Positions 46,758-55,755 of a stretch of 64,000 nucleotides of DNA are shown here, one piece after another. The stretch's first letter is position 1. Each line of letters begins with the position of its first letter. The notes under the pieces were generated by a model, which saw nothing but the letters and a program-made list of their open reading frames with translations, was not told where the DNA came from and did not search any database. A program made the translations under genes and the position numbers. Location: contig JAGRJY010000108.1 of the NCBI GenBank assembly GCA_020442465.1, positions 124,001 to 188,000 on the forward strand, written 5' to 3'. This stretch comes from Lysobacterales bacterium. Lineage in GTDB: Bacteria > Pseudomonadota > Gammaproteobacteria > Xanthomonadales > Xanthomonadaceae.

Positions 46758-47059
46758 CCTGCGCACCGCCGCGGATTCATCCTACGGCGCCGCGCAGACT
46801 CGCGGCGTCGCGGAAACCTCGGGCTCGGTGACGAAGATCGAGTGCCGAACCAGCGCGCAAGCTGCGGACTTGGCTTGGTCGATATCCGTGCGTCCCACTC
46901 GGCCGCGGCAACGCACCTGAGAGGTGCCGACCGGCACGCTGCATCGGGCGTCGAACCTCGCAACCTCGAACGCAGTCCGGCCATGTGGCAACCGCGGTCG
47001 CCGTTTCGGAGTTGACGCCATGGCCTCGGGCCGCTCCACCGCCCCCGAGGTTCGTCGCG
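46758..47059. other. 302-base convergent spacer
   Basis: It separates the convergent aldehyde dehydrogenase and sensor kinase genes. A minus-strand frame (46782-47039) with several Cys (CSVPVGTSQVRCRGRVGR) has no start signal or known domain. No hairpin with a T-tract is seen. Confidence 0.35.
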
Positions 47060-50000
47060 CTATTCGGGTGCTACCTGCGGGAGTTCGAGCACGAAACGCG
47101 TGCCCTTACCGAGTTCGCTTTCCACCCGAATCGTGCCGCCGAGCTTTTGCGTGATCAGGTTGTAGATGATGTTGAGCCCGAGCCCGGTGCCACCCTGCCC
47201 CCGCCGGGTGGTGAAGAACGGCTCGAATATGCGCGAGAGATCGTCCGCGGCGATGCCACGTCCGTCGTCCGCAAATTCCAGGAGCAGACGGTCGCTTCCG
47301 ACGCGCACGGCGGTGATGCGCATGCGGCCTTCGCCCGACTCGCCGAACGCATGCAGCACGGCATTCTGAGTCAGGTTGGTGATGACCTGGCCGAGCGCGC
47401 CCGGAAAGCTGTCCAGCTCCAGATCGTCGGGGCAGGAAACCTCCATGCTGATCGCACGCCGCTTCCACATCAGCTCCAGGCTTTGCAGCACCTCTGCCAG
47501 AAACGGCCGCAACCGGAAGTTGCGACGGCCATCCGAGGTCCGATCCACCGACACCTGCTTGAAGTTGGTGATCAGCTGGCCGGCCCGATCGAGATTGCGC
47601 TCGATCATCGCGGTCGACTCCTCGGCGGTTTCCATGAACATCTGAAGATCCGATTTGCGCAGTTCCCCGGACGAGAGTTTCCGGGCCACCAGCCGTTCGG
47701 AATCACGGAGGTGCGTGGCGGCAGTGATCGCCACGCCCAAAGGCGTGTTCACTTCGTGTGCGACGCCGGCGACCAGCTGGCCCAATGCGGCCATTTTCTC
47801 CGAGCGAACCAGCTCCTGCTGGGTGGCCTGCAAGGCATCAAATGCCTGCTGGGCACGATTGCGCTGCTCCTCGAGGGCGCGGCTGCGATCTTCCAGATCG
47901 ACAGTGCGCGTCGCCACCAGTTGCTCGAGCCGCTTCCTCTGCTCGGAAACCTGGCGCATGCGTAGCGTGTAGAGCCCGGAAACCAGGCCGGCGAGCAAGA
48001 CGGCGCCCAGCAGCCGCGCCCAGAACGTCTGCCACCAGTAGGCATCGATGTGCAGATCCAGCTGGCGCTCCGCGCTCCAGGGCATCTGTTGGGCCTGGGT
48101 ACGAAGGCGCAGCCTATAGCTGCCCGGAGCCAGGTTGGTATAGGTGGCCAGACGGCGTTCGCTGCTGGAGGACTTCCAGTCGAGATCGAACGGATCCAGA
48201 CGGTACTGGAACTCCGGACGGGCCTTGCTGACTGCATCCATCGACGCGAAGCGGAACGTCAGCGAGCGGGAGGCCTCGGCCGGCACCGTCAGCAGGCTGG
48301 GCTCGAGCGCCGCTCGCCGAAACGCTGTGTTCAGCTCGGCGAGGCGCGCCGCGTTGCGCACCTCGCCCCATTCCACTTCCACGACGCGCGGCGTGGTCGA
48401 TGCCAGGCGCGGTCGCGACGCCACCCGCTCGGGGTCGAAGACGGTGAACCCATCCATGCCGCCGAAGCTCAAGCGGCCATCGTCCAGACGCGCTGATGAA
48501 GCATTGATGTAGTCGCTCTCGAGCGCACCCGCCCAAGGGCCGAAGTTCTCGAATCGACCGGCGCGGGCATCGAACATGGAAATGCCACGTGTGGTGCTGA
48601 TCCACAACCTGCCGTCCGCGTCCTCCAGCAGAGCCTTCAGCATGCCGTTCTCGAGGCCGGCGGCTTCGAAGTACCAGCTGAACCGGGCTTCCGCGGGACT
48701 GGCGCCCACCGCCAGATCCAGACGCGCCAGTCCGGCACCATTGCTCGCCATCCAGGTGGTGCCGCGACGATCGATATGCAGGTCCATGGGCGCCATCGGC
48801 AGCAGCTCGGGGGACTGCTGTTCTCCCGGCTTGGCGAGTCCGTGCACGTAGCGCTCGTTGCCCTCGTTGTCGAACCAGTACAGTCCACCGTAGCTGCCGA
48901 CCAGCACCCAATCCGGCGTGACACGCTTGATGAAGGTGACTTGGCGATCGAATGGAATGTTCTTGATCACTGCCTTGCTGTGCCGGTCCAGCACCACCAG
49001 ACCGGTAGGGTCGGCCGCCAGCCAGATGGTGTCCGATTCCACCAGAAGTCGGCGAATGATCGAGCGCTGCATGAAGGATGGCAGCGGTTCCACCGTCACG
49101 GTGTCACCGTTCTGCGGTGCCGACAGCACGCCACGCCCGGTTCCGGCCCAGAACCGGTCGTCGAGCAACGCCGCCGAGTAGAACACCAGGCGCCCGGTAT
49201 CGGGTACGGGGGTCAAGGTGCGCGTCGGCAAGTCGAAGAAATACGCTCCGTCGCCACTGCCCACCCACAGCCGCTGACCGAGCCCGAGCAGGCTGACACT
49301 GGCAGGATTGTCCATGCCACTGAGCATCGGCAGGTCAGGCGTGTACGATTCGAACAGGTTGCCGCTCTCGCGCAACGCCGAGACGCCACCGTTCCAGCTG
49401 CCGAACCAGATGTTGTTGCGGCGATCCTCGAACAGCGACGAGATGCGTCCCCCGCCGATGCTGGCCTTGTCGTGGCGATGATGGCGAAACTTGCTCGCCT
49501 GCAGGTCGTCGGGATCGTCGACATCAACGCGCACCGCCCCGCGGTCGGTGCCAAACCAGATCACCCCGCTGCGCCGTTGCAGCATGGCGTGCACTTCGCC
49601 CATCTCGAGCACGTTTTCCAGCGGCGCGCCGCCCGACTTGACCTGCTTCCAGGGCCCGTCGTCGCGCTCGCGGCAAAACACCCCGAGTCGCCCGACGCTC
49701 GCCCACAGTCGTCCCTTGGTGTCATACAGCAACGCACGCAGCTGACCCCGCGCAAACGGTACTTCCGTCACGTGCCGGAGCTCCTGCTGCGCAGGCGACC
49801 ACTCGAACAGTCCGCGCATCGACCCGGCCCAGACACGACCGTCCGGCGCGCCAGTCAGCGCAGTGAACCGCTGCTCAAGCGTTTCGAATGCGCCGCCCGC
49901 CGCAGCCGACCAGGTACGAATCTGCCCGTCGTCGGGCTGCATGCGGCTGAGGCCACGCTCGGTGCCGATCCAGATGGCGCCATCTCCGGCCACCAGCATC

Positions 50001-50524
50001 GTGCGCACCTCGTCCGACGCAAGCCGGTCGGATCGACCTTCTTCGGCCTTGATCAGGGTGAAGCGATCGAGAATGGGATCGTAGCGATTGAGCCCCTCCA
50101 ACGTGCCGATCCACAACACGCCTGCCCCATCGACGACCAGTGAGGAAATGAAGTTGTCGGAAAGTCCGCCGGCGCCTTCCACCTTGGGCCGGTAGACCAC
50201 GGCCTCGTCGCCATCCAGCCGGGTCAGCCCGTTCTGGCTGGCGACCCAGACAAAGCCGTAGGTGTCTTCGTTGACCGAAAGCACGGTGTTCTGCGCCAGT
50301 CCGCGCGACGTGTCGATGCGGGTGAAGCGCGCGGTGTCCGGATCAACCCGGGGATGCGCGTTCGAATCTGCAGGCGTGGGCGCCGCCGCATCCTCGGCGA
50401 CAGGGACCTTGGCAGCCTGACCGCCTGCACCTGGCGCGTCGGCGAGCGCCTGCCCCCACCACCCCAGGCACAGGGCGGCCAACCCGCAGAGCCGCAACAG
50501 CTGGTTCGCCCGGATTGCCCCCAC
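47060..50524 (-). CDS. sensor histidine kinase with periplasmic two-component-regulator propellers
   Basis: A 1154-aa sensor. GTG 50524 starts a signal/anchor segment (LLRLCGLAALCLGWWGQALA); GAGGG lies just upstream. Two seven-bladed propellers of Reg_prop repeats fill the periplasmic part (VLWIGTLEGLNRYDP, AIWIGTERGLSRMQ, VIWFGTDRGAVRVD, LWISTTRGISMFD), then a Y_Y_Y domain (FQYRLDPFDLDW; YTNLAPGSYRLRLRT), a membrane helix (LLGAVLLAGLVSGLYTL), a coiled coil, the phospho-acceptor LVAGVAHEVNTPLG and the ATPase domain (ITNLTQNAVLHAF, DDGRGIAADD, GGTGLGLNI). It lacks the receiver and HTH domains found in hybrid relatives, so its regulator is encoded elsewhere. Such propellers often sense glycans. 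Divergent from the ECF sigma operon. Confidence 0.92.
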   Translation of the reverse strand: MGAIRANQLLRLCGLAALCLGWWGQALADAPGAGGQAAKVPVAEDAAAPTPADSNAHPRVDPDTARFTRIDTSRGLAQNTVLSVNEDTYGFVWVASQNGLTRLDGDEAVVYRPKVEGAGGLSDNFISSLVVDGAGVLWIGTLEGLNRYDPILDRFTLIKAEEGRSDRLASDEVRTMLVAGDGAIWIGTERGLSRMQPDDGQIRTWSAAAGGAFETLEQRFTALTGAPDGRVWAGSMRGLFEWSPAQQELRHVTEVPFARGQLRALLYDTKGRLWASVGRLGVFCRERDDGPWKQVKSGGAPLENVLEMGEVHAMLQRRSGVIWFGTDRGAVRVDVDDPDDLQASKFRHHRHDKASIGGGRISSLFEDRRNNIWFGSWNGGVSALRESGNLFESYTPDLPMLSGMDNPASVSLLGLGQRLWVGSGDGAYFFDLPTRTLTPVPDTGRLVFYSAALLDDRFWAGTGRGVLSAPQNGDTVTVEPLPSFMQRSIIRRLLVESDTIWLAADPTGLVVLDRHSKAVIKNIPFDRQVTFIKRVTPDWVLVGSYGGLYWFDNEGNERYVHGLAKPGEQQSPELLPMAPMDLHIDRRGTTWMASNGAGLARLDLAVGASPAEARFSWYFEAAGLENGMLKALLEDADGRLWISTTRGISMFDARAGRFENFGPWAGALESDYINASSARLDDGRLSFGGMDGFTVFDPERVASRPRLASTTPRVVEVEWGEVRNAARLAELNTAFRRAALEPSLLTVPAEASRSLTFRFASMDAVSKARPEFQYRLDPFDLDWKSSSSERRLATYTNLAPGSYRLRLRTQAQQMPWSAERQLDLHIDAYWWQTFWARLLGAVLLAGLVSGLYTLRMRQVSEQRKRLEQLVATRTVDLEDRSRALEEQRNRAQQAFDALQATQQELVRSEKMAALGQLVAGVAHEVNTPLGVAITAATHLRDSERLVARKLSSGELRKSDLQMFMETAEESTAMIERNLDRAGQLITNFKQVSVDRTSDGRRNFRLRPFLAEVLQSLELMWKRRAISMEVSCPDDLELDSFPGALGQVITNLTQNAVLHAFGESGEGRMRITAVRVGSDRLLLEFADDGRGIAADDLSRIFEPFFTTRRGQGGTGLGLNIIYNLITQKLGGTIRVESELGKGTRFVLELPQVAPE

Positions 50525-50789
50525 GCGCGTTCGCCCTCGCCTTCTGCGACCGTATGGCAGGCAGTGTAACCGCTGAGCACTTTTCCCAGGCGACGCCGAA
50601 GCCGTCCACTGCGCGCGTGCGATTCGGATGTCGCGCTCACGCCCGTGCAAGGTGCACCAAGCACATCGAGTCGACCCGCGCCGGCGTCGAATCGCTCGAC
50701 CCCGAATTCCCGCATGCTGCGTTTCACCGGGTATGCTCCTTGCTGCCTTGCCATCTTCGCCTGCTCCGGGCATTTGCTACGCTCGCACC

Positions 50790-51329
50790 GTGAGCGCGCC
50801 CGAGTCCGACGAATCCCTGATGCTCCGCTACGCGGCGGGCGAAGCGCGCGCCTTCGACGAACTCTACGCCCGCCATCGGCGCACGCTGTACGCCTTCCTG
50901 CACCGCAGCCTTGGCCAGTCGGCCCAGCTCGACGAGTGTTTTCAGGAGGTCTGGACCCGACTGATCGCCGCACGCAGCCGATACCGTCCGGATGCCAAGT
51001 TCCGCACCTGGATGCTGCAGATCGCCCACAACCTGCTGGTCGACACCTACCGCCGACAGCGGCCCGAAGTCGAGCTCGATGAGACCACCCTTCCCGTCGA
51101 AGACGACGGACCTACGCCAGAGCAGGAGCTGAGCGTGTTCGAACGCCGCCGGCGACTGCAGATGGCAATCGACGAACTGCCCGAGGAGCAGCGCGCGGTG
51201 GTCGACCTGCGCTTGCGTCAGGAGCTGACCCTGGAGGAAATCGCCGAAATCGCCGGCGTCGGACGCGAAACGATCAAGTCGCGCCTCCGCTACGCCATGG
51301 ACAAGCTCCGCGGGAGACTGCGCGCATGA
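50790..51329 (+). CDS. RNA polymerase ECF-type sigma factor
   Basis: A 179-aa sigma-70-family extracytoplasmic-function factor. Region 2 runs from DESLMLRYAAGEARAFDELY through ECFQEVWTRLIAARSRY to FRTWMLQIAHNLLVDTYRR; region 4 has MAIDELPEEQRAVVDLRLRQ and LTLEEIAEIAGVGRETIKSR. GTG at 50790 gives the full region 2; an ATG 10 codons later would cut into it. The linker is acidic (ETTLPVEDDGPTPEQEL). It is the first of four overlapping genes; the next encodes a probable membrane anti-sigma. Its promoter region is shared with the divergent sensor kinase. Confidence 0.93.
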   Translation: MSAPESDESLMLRYAAGEARAFDELYARHRRTLYAFLHRSLGQSAQLDECFQEVWTRLIAARSRYRPDAKFRTWMLQIAHNLLVDTYRRQRPEVELDETTLPVEDDGPTPEQELSVFERRRRLQMAIDELPEEQRAVVDLRLRQELTLEEIAEIAGVGRETIKSRLRYAMDKLRGRLRA

Positions 51330-52531
51330 GTCACCCCAACGACCCGCTCAACCACGACGAACAGGCGCTTGCCGGGCGTCTTGCCGAACTGCGTCTGCCC
51401 GAGCCACCCGCCGAGCTGGACGCCCGCATCCGCGCCCACGCGCACGCGGCAGTGAGGCCGCGCGGGCCTCGCTGGCATTGGGGAATGGGCACCGCCGCCG
51501 CAGCGCTGCTGGCTGCGGTCGTCCTGCATCGCACCCTGGATTCACCGGACATGGCGGGCGCACCGCCGGCAATGGCACCTGCGCAGCCGGACGAACCCGG
51601 CCGTGCGGAACATGCAGATGCGCGGCGGCCCAGCGCCGAGCAGACTGCGATCAGCGAGGAAGCATCAGGCGCCTCGTCACCGCAAGGGGAGTCCGCGTCA
51701 TCCGCGGCACGGGATGCAGCATCTGCCGGGGCAGCCGCCGACGCTGCGATGCTCGATGACGCCACGCCGCAGGGTAGCGCCCCCCAGCCGGCCATCCGGC
51801 CGACCGCCACTGCGGCTGAGCGGACAATTCCGTCACCAGCAAGGCCGGAGCCTGCCAAGCCGACGGGCTACGCCGAGGCGTTTCCGGCCCGCCCCGCCGA
51901 GAAGCCCGCCGCCGCATCGCCAGCGTCACCACCTGCCGCAACCGAGGCGCCGCCGCGCGAGGCATCCGAGCTGTCGGCCAGTCCGCTGGCACAGCCTGCG
52001 CCCGCAGCCGCGCCGGCCGCGAACCGCCCTGCCCCGAGGCTGCCCGAGGTGCGTCCTGCTGCGCCCACCGAGGATGCATCCATGCGGTCACGACGCGCGC
52101 CCGCGCCGGAGCCTGCGCCGTCGAAGCAGGAGGCCATGCCCGCACCGCCCCCACCGCCTGCCCCGGCTCCCGCTCGCACCGGTCCGCGACTCGAACCCAC
52201 GCCGCTGGGGCGCATGCAGGACGGCGCTACGTCCAACTTCGTTGCACCCAAGTCTGCCGCGGGCGGCAAGGCTCTGGCAGACCAAAGCGGCGATCTCAGC
52301 GAGGAAGAAACGCTCGATCGCATCGAGGTGACCGGCAGCCGGATCAAGCGCGCCGACGTCGAGGTGGTGTCCGAGTTCGAGTCGTTCGAGCAGGGCGTTG
52401 AGCAGGTTCGCGCGCTGCTGGAAGCAGGGCGTCGTGACGAGGCCCGCGAGCGATTGCAGGCCTTGCGCAAGCAGTTCCCGCGCGAGCGCCTGCCGGCGGA
52501 TCTGCGCGTGTTGCTGCAGGGCACGCGGTGA
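51326..52531 (+). CDS. probable membrane-anchored anti-sigma factor with Ala/Pro-rich linker
   Basis: A 401-aa protein overlapping the sigma gene by ATGA. The short cytoplasmic N-terminus (HDEQALAGRLAELRLPEPPA) is followed by one membrane helix at 52-68 (GMGTAAAALLAAVVLH), about 250 residues of Ala/Pro/Glu-rich linker, and a conserved-looking C-terminal domain: ETLDRIEVTGSRIKRADVEV, then EQVRALLEAGRRDEARERL and FPRERLPADLRVLL. EVTGSRIKR is the plug-proximal motif usual in Xanthomonadales TonB-dependent receptors, odd in this context. No zinc-ZAS motif is present. Position and topology suggest an anti-sigma or sigma-coupled sensor; this is inferred. Confidence 0.65.
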   Translation: MSHPNDPLNHDEQALAGRLAELRLPEPPAELDARIRAHAHAAVRPRGPRWHWGMGTAAAALLAAVVLHRTLDSPDMAGAPPAMAPAQPDEPGRAEHADARRPSAEQTAISEEASGASSPQGESASSAARDAASAGAAADAAMLDDATPQGSAPQPAIRPTATAAERTIPSPARPEPAKPTGYAEAFPARPAEKPAAASPASPPAATEAPPREASELSASPLAQPAPAAAPAANRPAPRLPEVRPAAPTEDASMRSRRAPAPEPAPSKQEAMPAPPPPPAPAPARTGPRLEPTPLGRMQDGATSNFVAPKSAAGGKALADQSGDLSEEETLDRIEVTGSRIKRADVEVVSEFESFEQGVEQVRALLEAGRRDEARERLQALRKQFPRERLPADLRVLLQGTR

Positions 52532-53127
52532 GTCGTATCACCCTGGCAGCGCCCCACGCCCATGGCATCGAGGTCAAGAAGAGCCGGTTCCTCGCCCAGG
52601 CCCTGCCCTGCGTCTCGCCCGACGAGGCCCAGGCGCAGATCACCGCGCACGCCGATCCCGACGCCACCCACAACTGCTGGGCCTGGCGCATTGGTGAGGG
52701 CTACCGCAGTTCGGACGATGGTGAGCCCGCCGGCACGGCGGGGCGGCCGATTCTGGCTGCCATCGACGGCAGCGGGCTGGACCAGGTCGCGGTGGTGGTG
52801 ACGCGCTGGTACGGCGGCATCAAGCTCGGAGCCGGCGGCCTGGTGCGTGCCTACGGGGGAGCCGCTGCCGAATGCCTGCGGACGGCGCCCAGGCTCGAGC
52901 TGCCCGATCTTGCGACGGTCACGCTGCGGGCCGAATACGACCATACCGGCGCGATTTACTCCCTGCTCTCGCAATTCGGTGCGATCGACCCCATCTCTGA
53001 GCACGAAGCCCAGGGTGTTGTCGTGCACTGCCAGCTACCGGTGAATGTGCTCGATGATTTCTCCGTGACCTTGCGCGACGCCACCAGGGGTCGCGCCATC
53101 CTGCAGCGCACCGACGAGGCACCGTGA
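52528..53127 (+). CDS. IMPACT/YigZ family protein
   Basis: A 199-aa member of the UPF0029/IMPACT family. The N-terminal domain has the signature IEVKKSRFLAQALPCVS, HNCWAWRIGEGYRSSDDGEP and VVVTRWYGGIKLGAGGLVRAYG; a C-terminal ferredoxin-like domain (EYDHTGAIYSLLSQFGAI) follows. Bacterial members bind nucleic acid or act as helper factors with no agreed activity. GTGA overlaps the end of the previous gene and its own end overlaps the ABC transporter gene, so it is embedded in the sigma operon. Confidence 0.92.
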   Translation: MSRITLAAPHAHGIEVKKSRFLAQALPCVSPDEAQAQITAHADPDATHNCWAWRIGEGYRSSDDGEPAGTAGRPILAAIDGSGLDQVAVVVTRWYGGIKLGAGGLVRAYGGAAAECLRTAPRLELPDLATVTLRAEYDHTGAIYSLLSQFGAIDPISEHEAQGVVVHCQLPVNVLDDFSVTLRDATRGRAILQRTDEAP

Positions 53128-54911
53128 CCGACACTGCACTGCCTGGCGAAGCCGGCAAGACCCGATTCGCCGACAACTGGCGCACGCTCAAGACCCTGCT
53201 GCCGCTGCTGCGTGCACATCGTCGCCTGCTGGTCGCATGGCTGGGTTTCCTCGCCGTGTCGTCCGCGGCCACGCTGAGCCTGCCCTTCGCGGTGCGGTTG
53301 ATGATCGACCATGGCTTCAGTCAGGCCGAGTCGGGGGCAATCGACCGCTGGTTCATCCTGTTGTTCGGCGTGGCCGCGGTGCTCGCGCTCGCAACCGGCG
53401 GGCGCTTCTACGCCGTCAGCCTGCTCGGGGAGCGAGTCGTCGCCGATTTGCGCCGCCGCCTCTATGAGCACCTCCTCTACCTTGACCTGGCCTTTTTCGA
53501 CCGCAATCGCAGCGGCGAGCTGGTCTCGCGACTATCGGCCGACACCGAACAGATCCGCAGCATGGTCGGTTCCAGTCTGTCGATCGCGCTGCGTTCGATT
53601 CTGACTTTTCTCGGCAGCGCGACGATGTTGCTGGTGACCAGCCCACGATTGGCGGCGATCGCCGCGCTGGGCATTCCGCTGGTGGTGCTGCCGATCATCG
53701 TGTTCGGACGCCGCGTACAGTCCCAGTCGAAGCAGAGCCAGGACCGCATCGCCGATGCCAACGCCCAGGCCGCCGAAGTGCTCGGCGCGATGCCGACGGT
53801 GCAGAGCTTCGCCCGCGAAGCGCACGAATCGCGCCGCTTCGACCAGGCTGTCGAGCAGGCCCTGAAGACCGCGCGCAAGCGCATCCGCATGCAGTCGCTG
53901 CTCACCGCCAGCGTGATCCTGCTGGTGTTCGGCGCGGTGGTATTCGGCCTCTGGATGGGGGCCAAGGCAGTGGTCGGCGGGCAGATCAGCGTCGGCGTAC
54001 TCAGTCAGTTCGTGCTGTATGCGGTGCTTGGCGCCGGATCGGTGGGAGCGCTCAGCGAGGTGTGGGCCGATGTGCAGCGCACGACCGGCGGCATGGCGCG
54101 TCTGCGCGAACTGTTCGATGAGCGCAGTGCCGTGGCGGCGACGGCGAATGCCGTACGGCTGAGCCATCGCGCGCGCGGCGACGTCGTCTTCGACAACATC
54201 ACGTTTCACTACCCCTCGCGTCCGAACGCGGCGGCGCTGGACGGATTCTCGCTGCATGTGGGCGCCGGCGACACCGTGGCTCTGGTCGGACCATCCGGCG
54301 CCGGCAAGAGCACCGTCCTGCAGCTGCTGCTGCGCTTCTTCGATCCACAGGCCGGCAGCGTGCGCCTCGACGGCACCGACCTTCGCGAACTCGACCCGCA
54401 ATCCCTGCGCGAGCAAATCGCCGTGGTGGCCCAGCATCCGGTCATTTTTGCGACCAGCGCCATGGAGAACATCCGCTACGGCCGACTCGATGCCACCGAT
54501 GAGGAAGTCCGGGCGGCTGCCCGGGTCGCCGAAGCGCACGAGTTCCTGACCGCCCTGCCCGATGGCTACCAGACCCAGCTCGGCGAACGTGGCGCCCGCC
54601 TCTCCGGTGGCCAGCAGCAACGCATCGCCATCGCTCGCGCCGTGCTGAAGGATGCACCTGTACTGCTGCTCGACGAAGCCACCAGCGCGTTGGACGCCGC
54701 CTCGGAGCGTGCCGTGCAGACAGCGCTCGGTCGTCTGATGGAAGGGCGCACCACTCTGGTGGTGGCCCACCGACTCGCCACGGTGCGGCACGCGGATCGC
54801 ATCGTGGTGATGCAGGAGGGTCGTGTGGTCGACCAGGGCGATCACGAATCGCTGTTCGCCCAGGACGGGCTCTACGCCGAACTGGCGCGCCTGCAGTTCC
54901 AGGCCGACTAG
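53124..54911 (+). CDS. ABC exporter, fused transmembrane-ATPase half-transporter (MsbA-related)
   Basis: A 595-aa half-transporter. Six membrane helices (for example LLVAWLGFLAVSSAATL, WFILLFGVAAVLALATGG, LLTASVILLVFGAVVFGLW) precede the nucleotide-binding domain with Walker A GPSGAGKSTVL, signature LSGGQQQRIAIARA, Walker B PVLLLDEATSALD and the switch histidine in VVAHRLATV. It works as a homodimer moving lipids, peptides or drugs outward; it matches the MsbA-related branch common in proteobacteria rather than MsbA itself. GTG at 53124 overlaps the IMPACT gene by 4 bases. Confidence 0.92.
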   Translation: MTDTALPGEAGKTRFADNWRTLKTLLPLLRAHRRLLVAWLGFLAVSSAATLSLPFAVRLMIDHGFSQAESGAIDRWFILLFGVAAVLALATGGRFYAVSLLGERVVADLRRRLYEHLLYLDLAFFDRNRSGELVSRLSADTEQIRSMVGSSLSIALRSILTFLGSATMLLVTSPRLAAIAALGIPLVVLPIIVFGRRVQSQSKQSQDRIADANAQAAEVLGAMPTVQSFAREAHESRRFDQAVEQALKTARKRIRMQSLLTASVILLVFGAVVFGLWMGAKAVVGGQISVGVLSQFVLYAVLGAGSVGALSEVWADVQRTTGGMARLRELFDERSAVAATANAVRLSHRARGDVVFDNITFHYPSRPNAAALDGFSLHVGAGDTVALVGPSGAGKSTVLQLLLRFFDPQAGSVRLDGTDLRELDPQSLREQIAVVAQHPVIFATSAMENIRYGRLDATDEEVRAAARVAEAHEFLTALPDGYQTQLGERGARLSGGQQQRIAIARAVLKDAPVLLLDEATSALDAASERAVQTALGRLMEGRTTLVVAHRLATVRHADRIVVMQEGRVVDQGDHESLFAQDGLYAELARLQFQAD

Positions 54912-54965
54912 GTCGGCCACCATGCGTGTGCGCCGCGCTGGCCGGACACGCCGGCGGGCCTCCGT

Positions 54966-55712
54966 TCAGGCGCCCGCTATGTCCGAGTCAGTGGCGTCAT
55001 TCGTACTCACCGCCAGCGGCGGAAAGACGCAGAACGCGCGTACCTCGCGCCTCTGCAGTGCGAGGTTGATCAATCCGTCCATGCCGTAGGGGCGAATACG
55101 GCGATTCTGGCCGATCAATTCGATGTCGCCCTCGCCGCCCAGCGGACGACAGACTTCGAGCAGACGTCGCCCACCCTCTGGCGACACGGCGCAGCACAGG
55201 GTGCCCCAGACCTGGTGGCAGCGGATCAGGGTGGAAGGCAGGGCCCGCATTCGGCTGAATCGCTCGAAGTAGTCCGGTAGTTGCTTCGCCGAGCCGTCGA
55301 AGTACAGCAAGGCCGAGAGTCCATCGCGGCTCTGAACGCAGGTGATGGCATCGGTGTTGTAGCCGAAGTAGATGATGTCCCAGCCCACGTCGATCTCGGC
55401 GAGCACGCGACGCACCTGCTCGACGAAATCGCCACGCAGACACGCGTCGTCTTCGCAGAACAGCACGGGCGAGGAAGCGTCGGCCGCATCGTTCCAGAGT
55501 CGGCGCTTCGACAGAAGATTGCCCAGCGAACCCGCGGTCTGCGCGTCGGGATCGCCGACCAGAAGGCCGGCGCGAACGAGGGACTGGCGGTTGACCTCGC
55601 GACCATCGACGGCCTCGACAAACGCAAGCTCCAGTCCATCACGGGCGTTCCAGGCCATGAATTGCGCCTTGCGATCGGCACGCCTGAGCAGATTGATCAC
55701 GCTCAGGCGCAT
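54966..55712 (-). CDS. glycosyltransferase family 25 protein (paralogue 2)
   Basis: A 248-aa GT25 (LPS beta-1,4-galactosyltransferase-like) enzyme. It starts MRLSVINLLRRADRKAQF, has the donor-site motif VLFCEDDACLRGDFVEQ, DIIYFGYNTDAIT and a C-terminal acceptor region VWGTLCCAVSPEGGRRLLE and GQNRRIRPYGMDGLINLAL. The start at 55712 aligns with its paralogue at 55756-56502, which is the same length and very similar, so they are a tandem duplication. It probably adds a sugar to lipopolysaccharide or another surface glycan. No membrane helix. Confidence 0.88.
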   Translation of the reverse strand: MRLSVINLLRRADRKAQFMAWNARDGLELAFVEAVDGREVNRQSLVRAGLLVGDPDAQTAGSLGNLLSKRRLWNDAADASSPVLFCEDDACLRGDFVEQVRRVLAEIDVGWDIIYFGYNTDAITCVQSRDGLSALLYFDGSAKQLPDYFERFSRMRALPSTLIRCHQVWGTLCCAVSPEGGRRLLEVCRPLGGEGDIELIGQNRRIRPYGMDGLINLALQRREVRAFCVFPPLAVSTNDATDSDIAGA

Positions 55713-55755
55713 GCATGCGCTCCGCGGCCATGGGATCGCAAAGCAGGCGCCACGA

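Noticed and set aside
46782..47039. 85-codon minus-strand Cys-containing frame between the aldehyde dehydrogenase and sensor kinase
   Set aside because: No ribosome-binding site, signal peptide or known domain; could not be supported as a gene.
50355..50380. GCGTTCGAATCTGC resembling a tRNA T-arm
   Set aside because: It lies inside the sensor kinase gene and has no matching arms.
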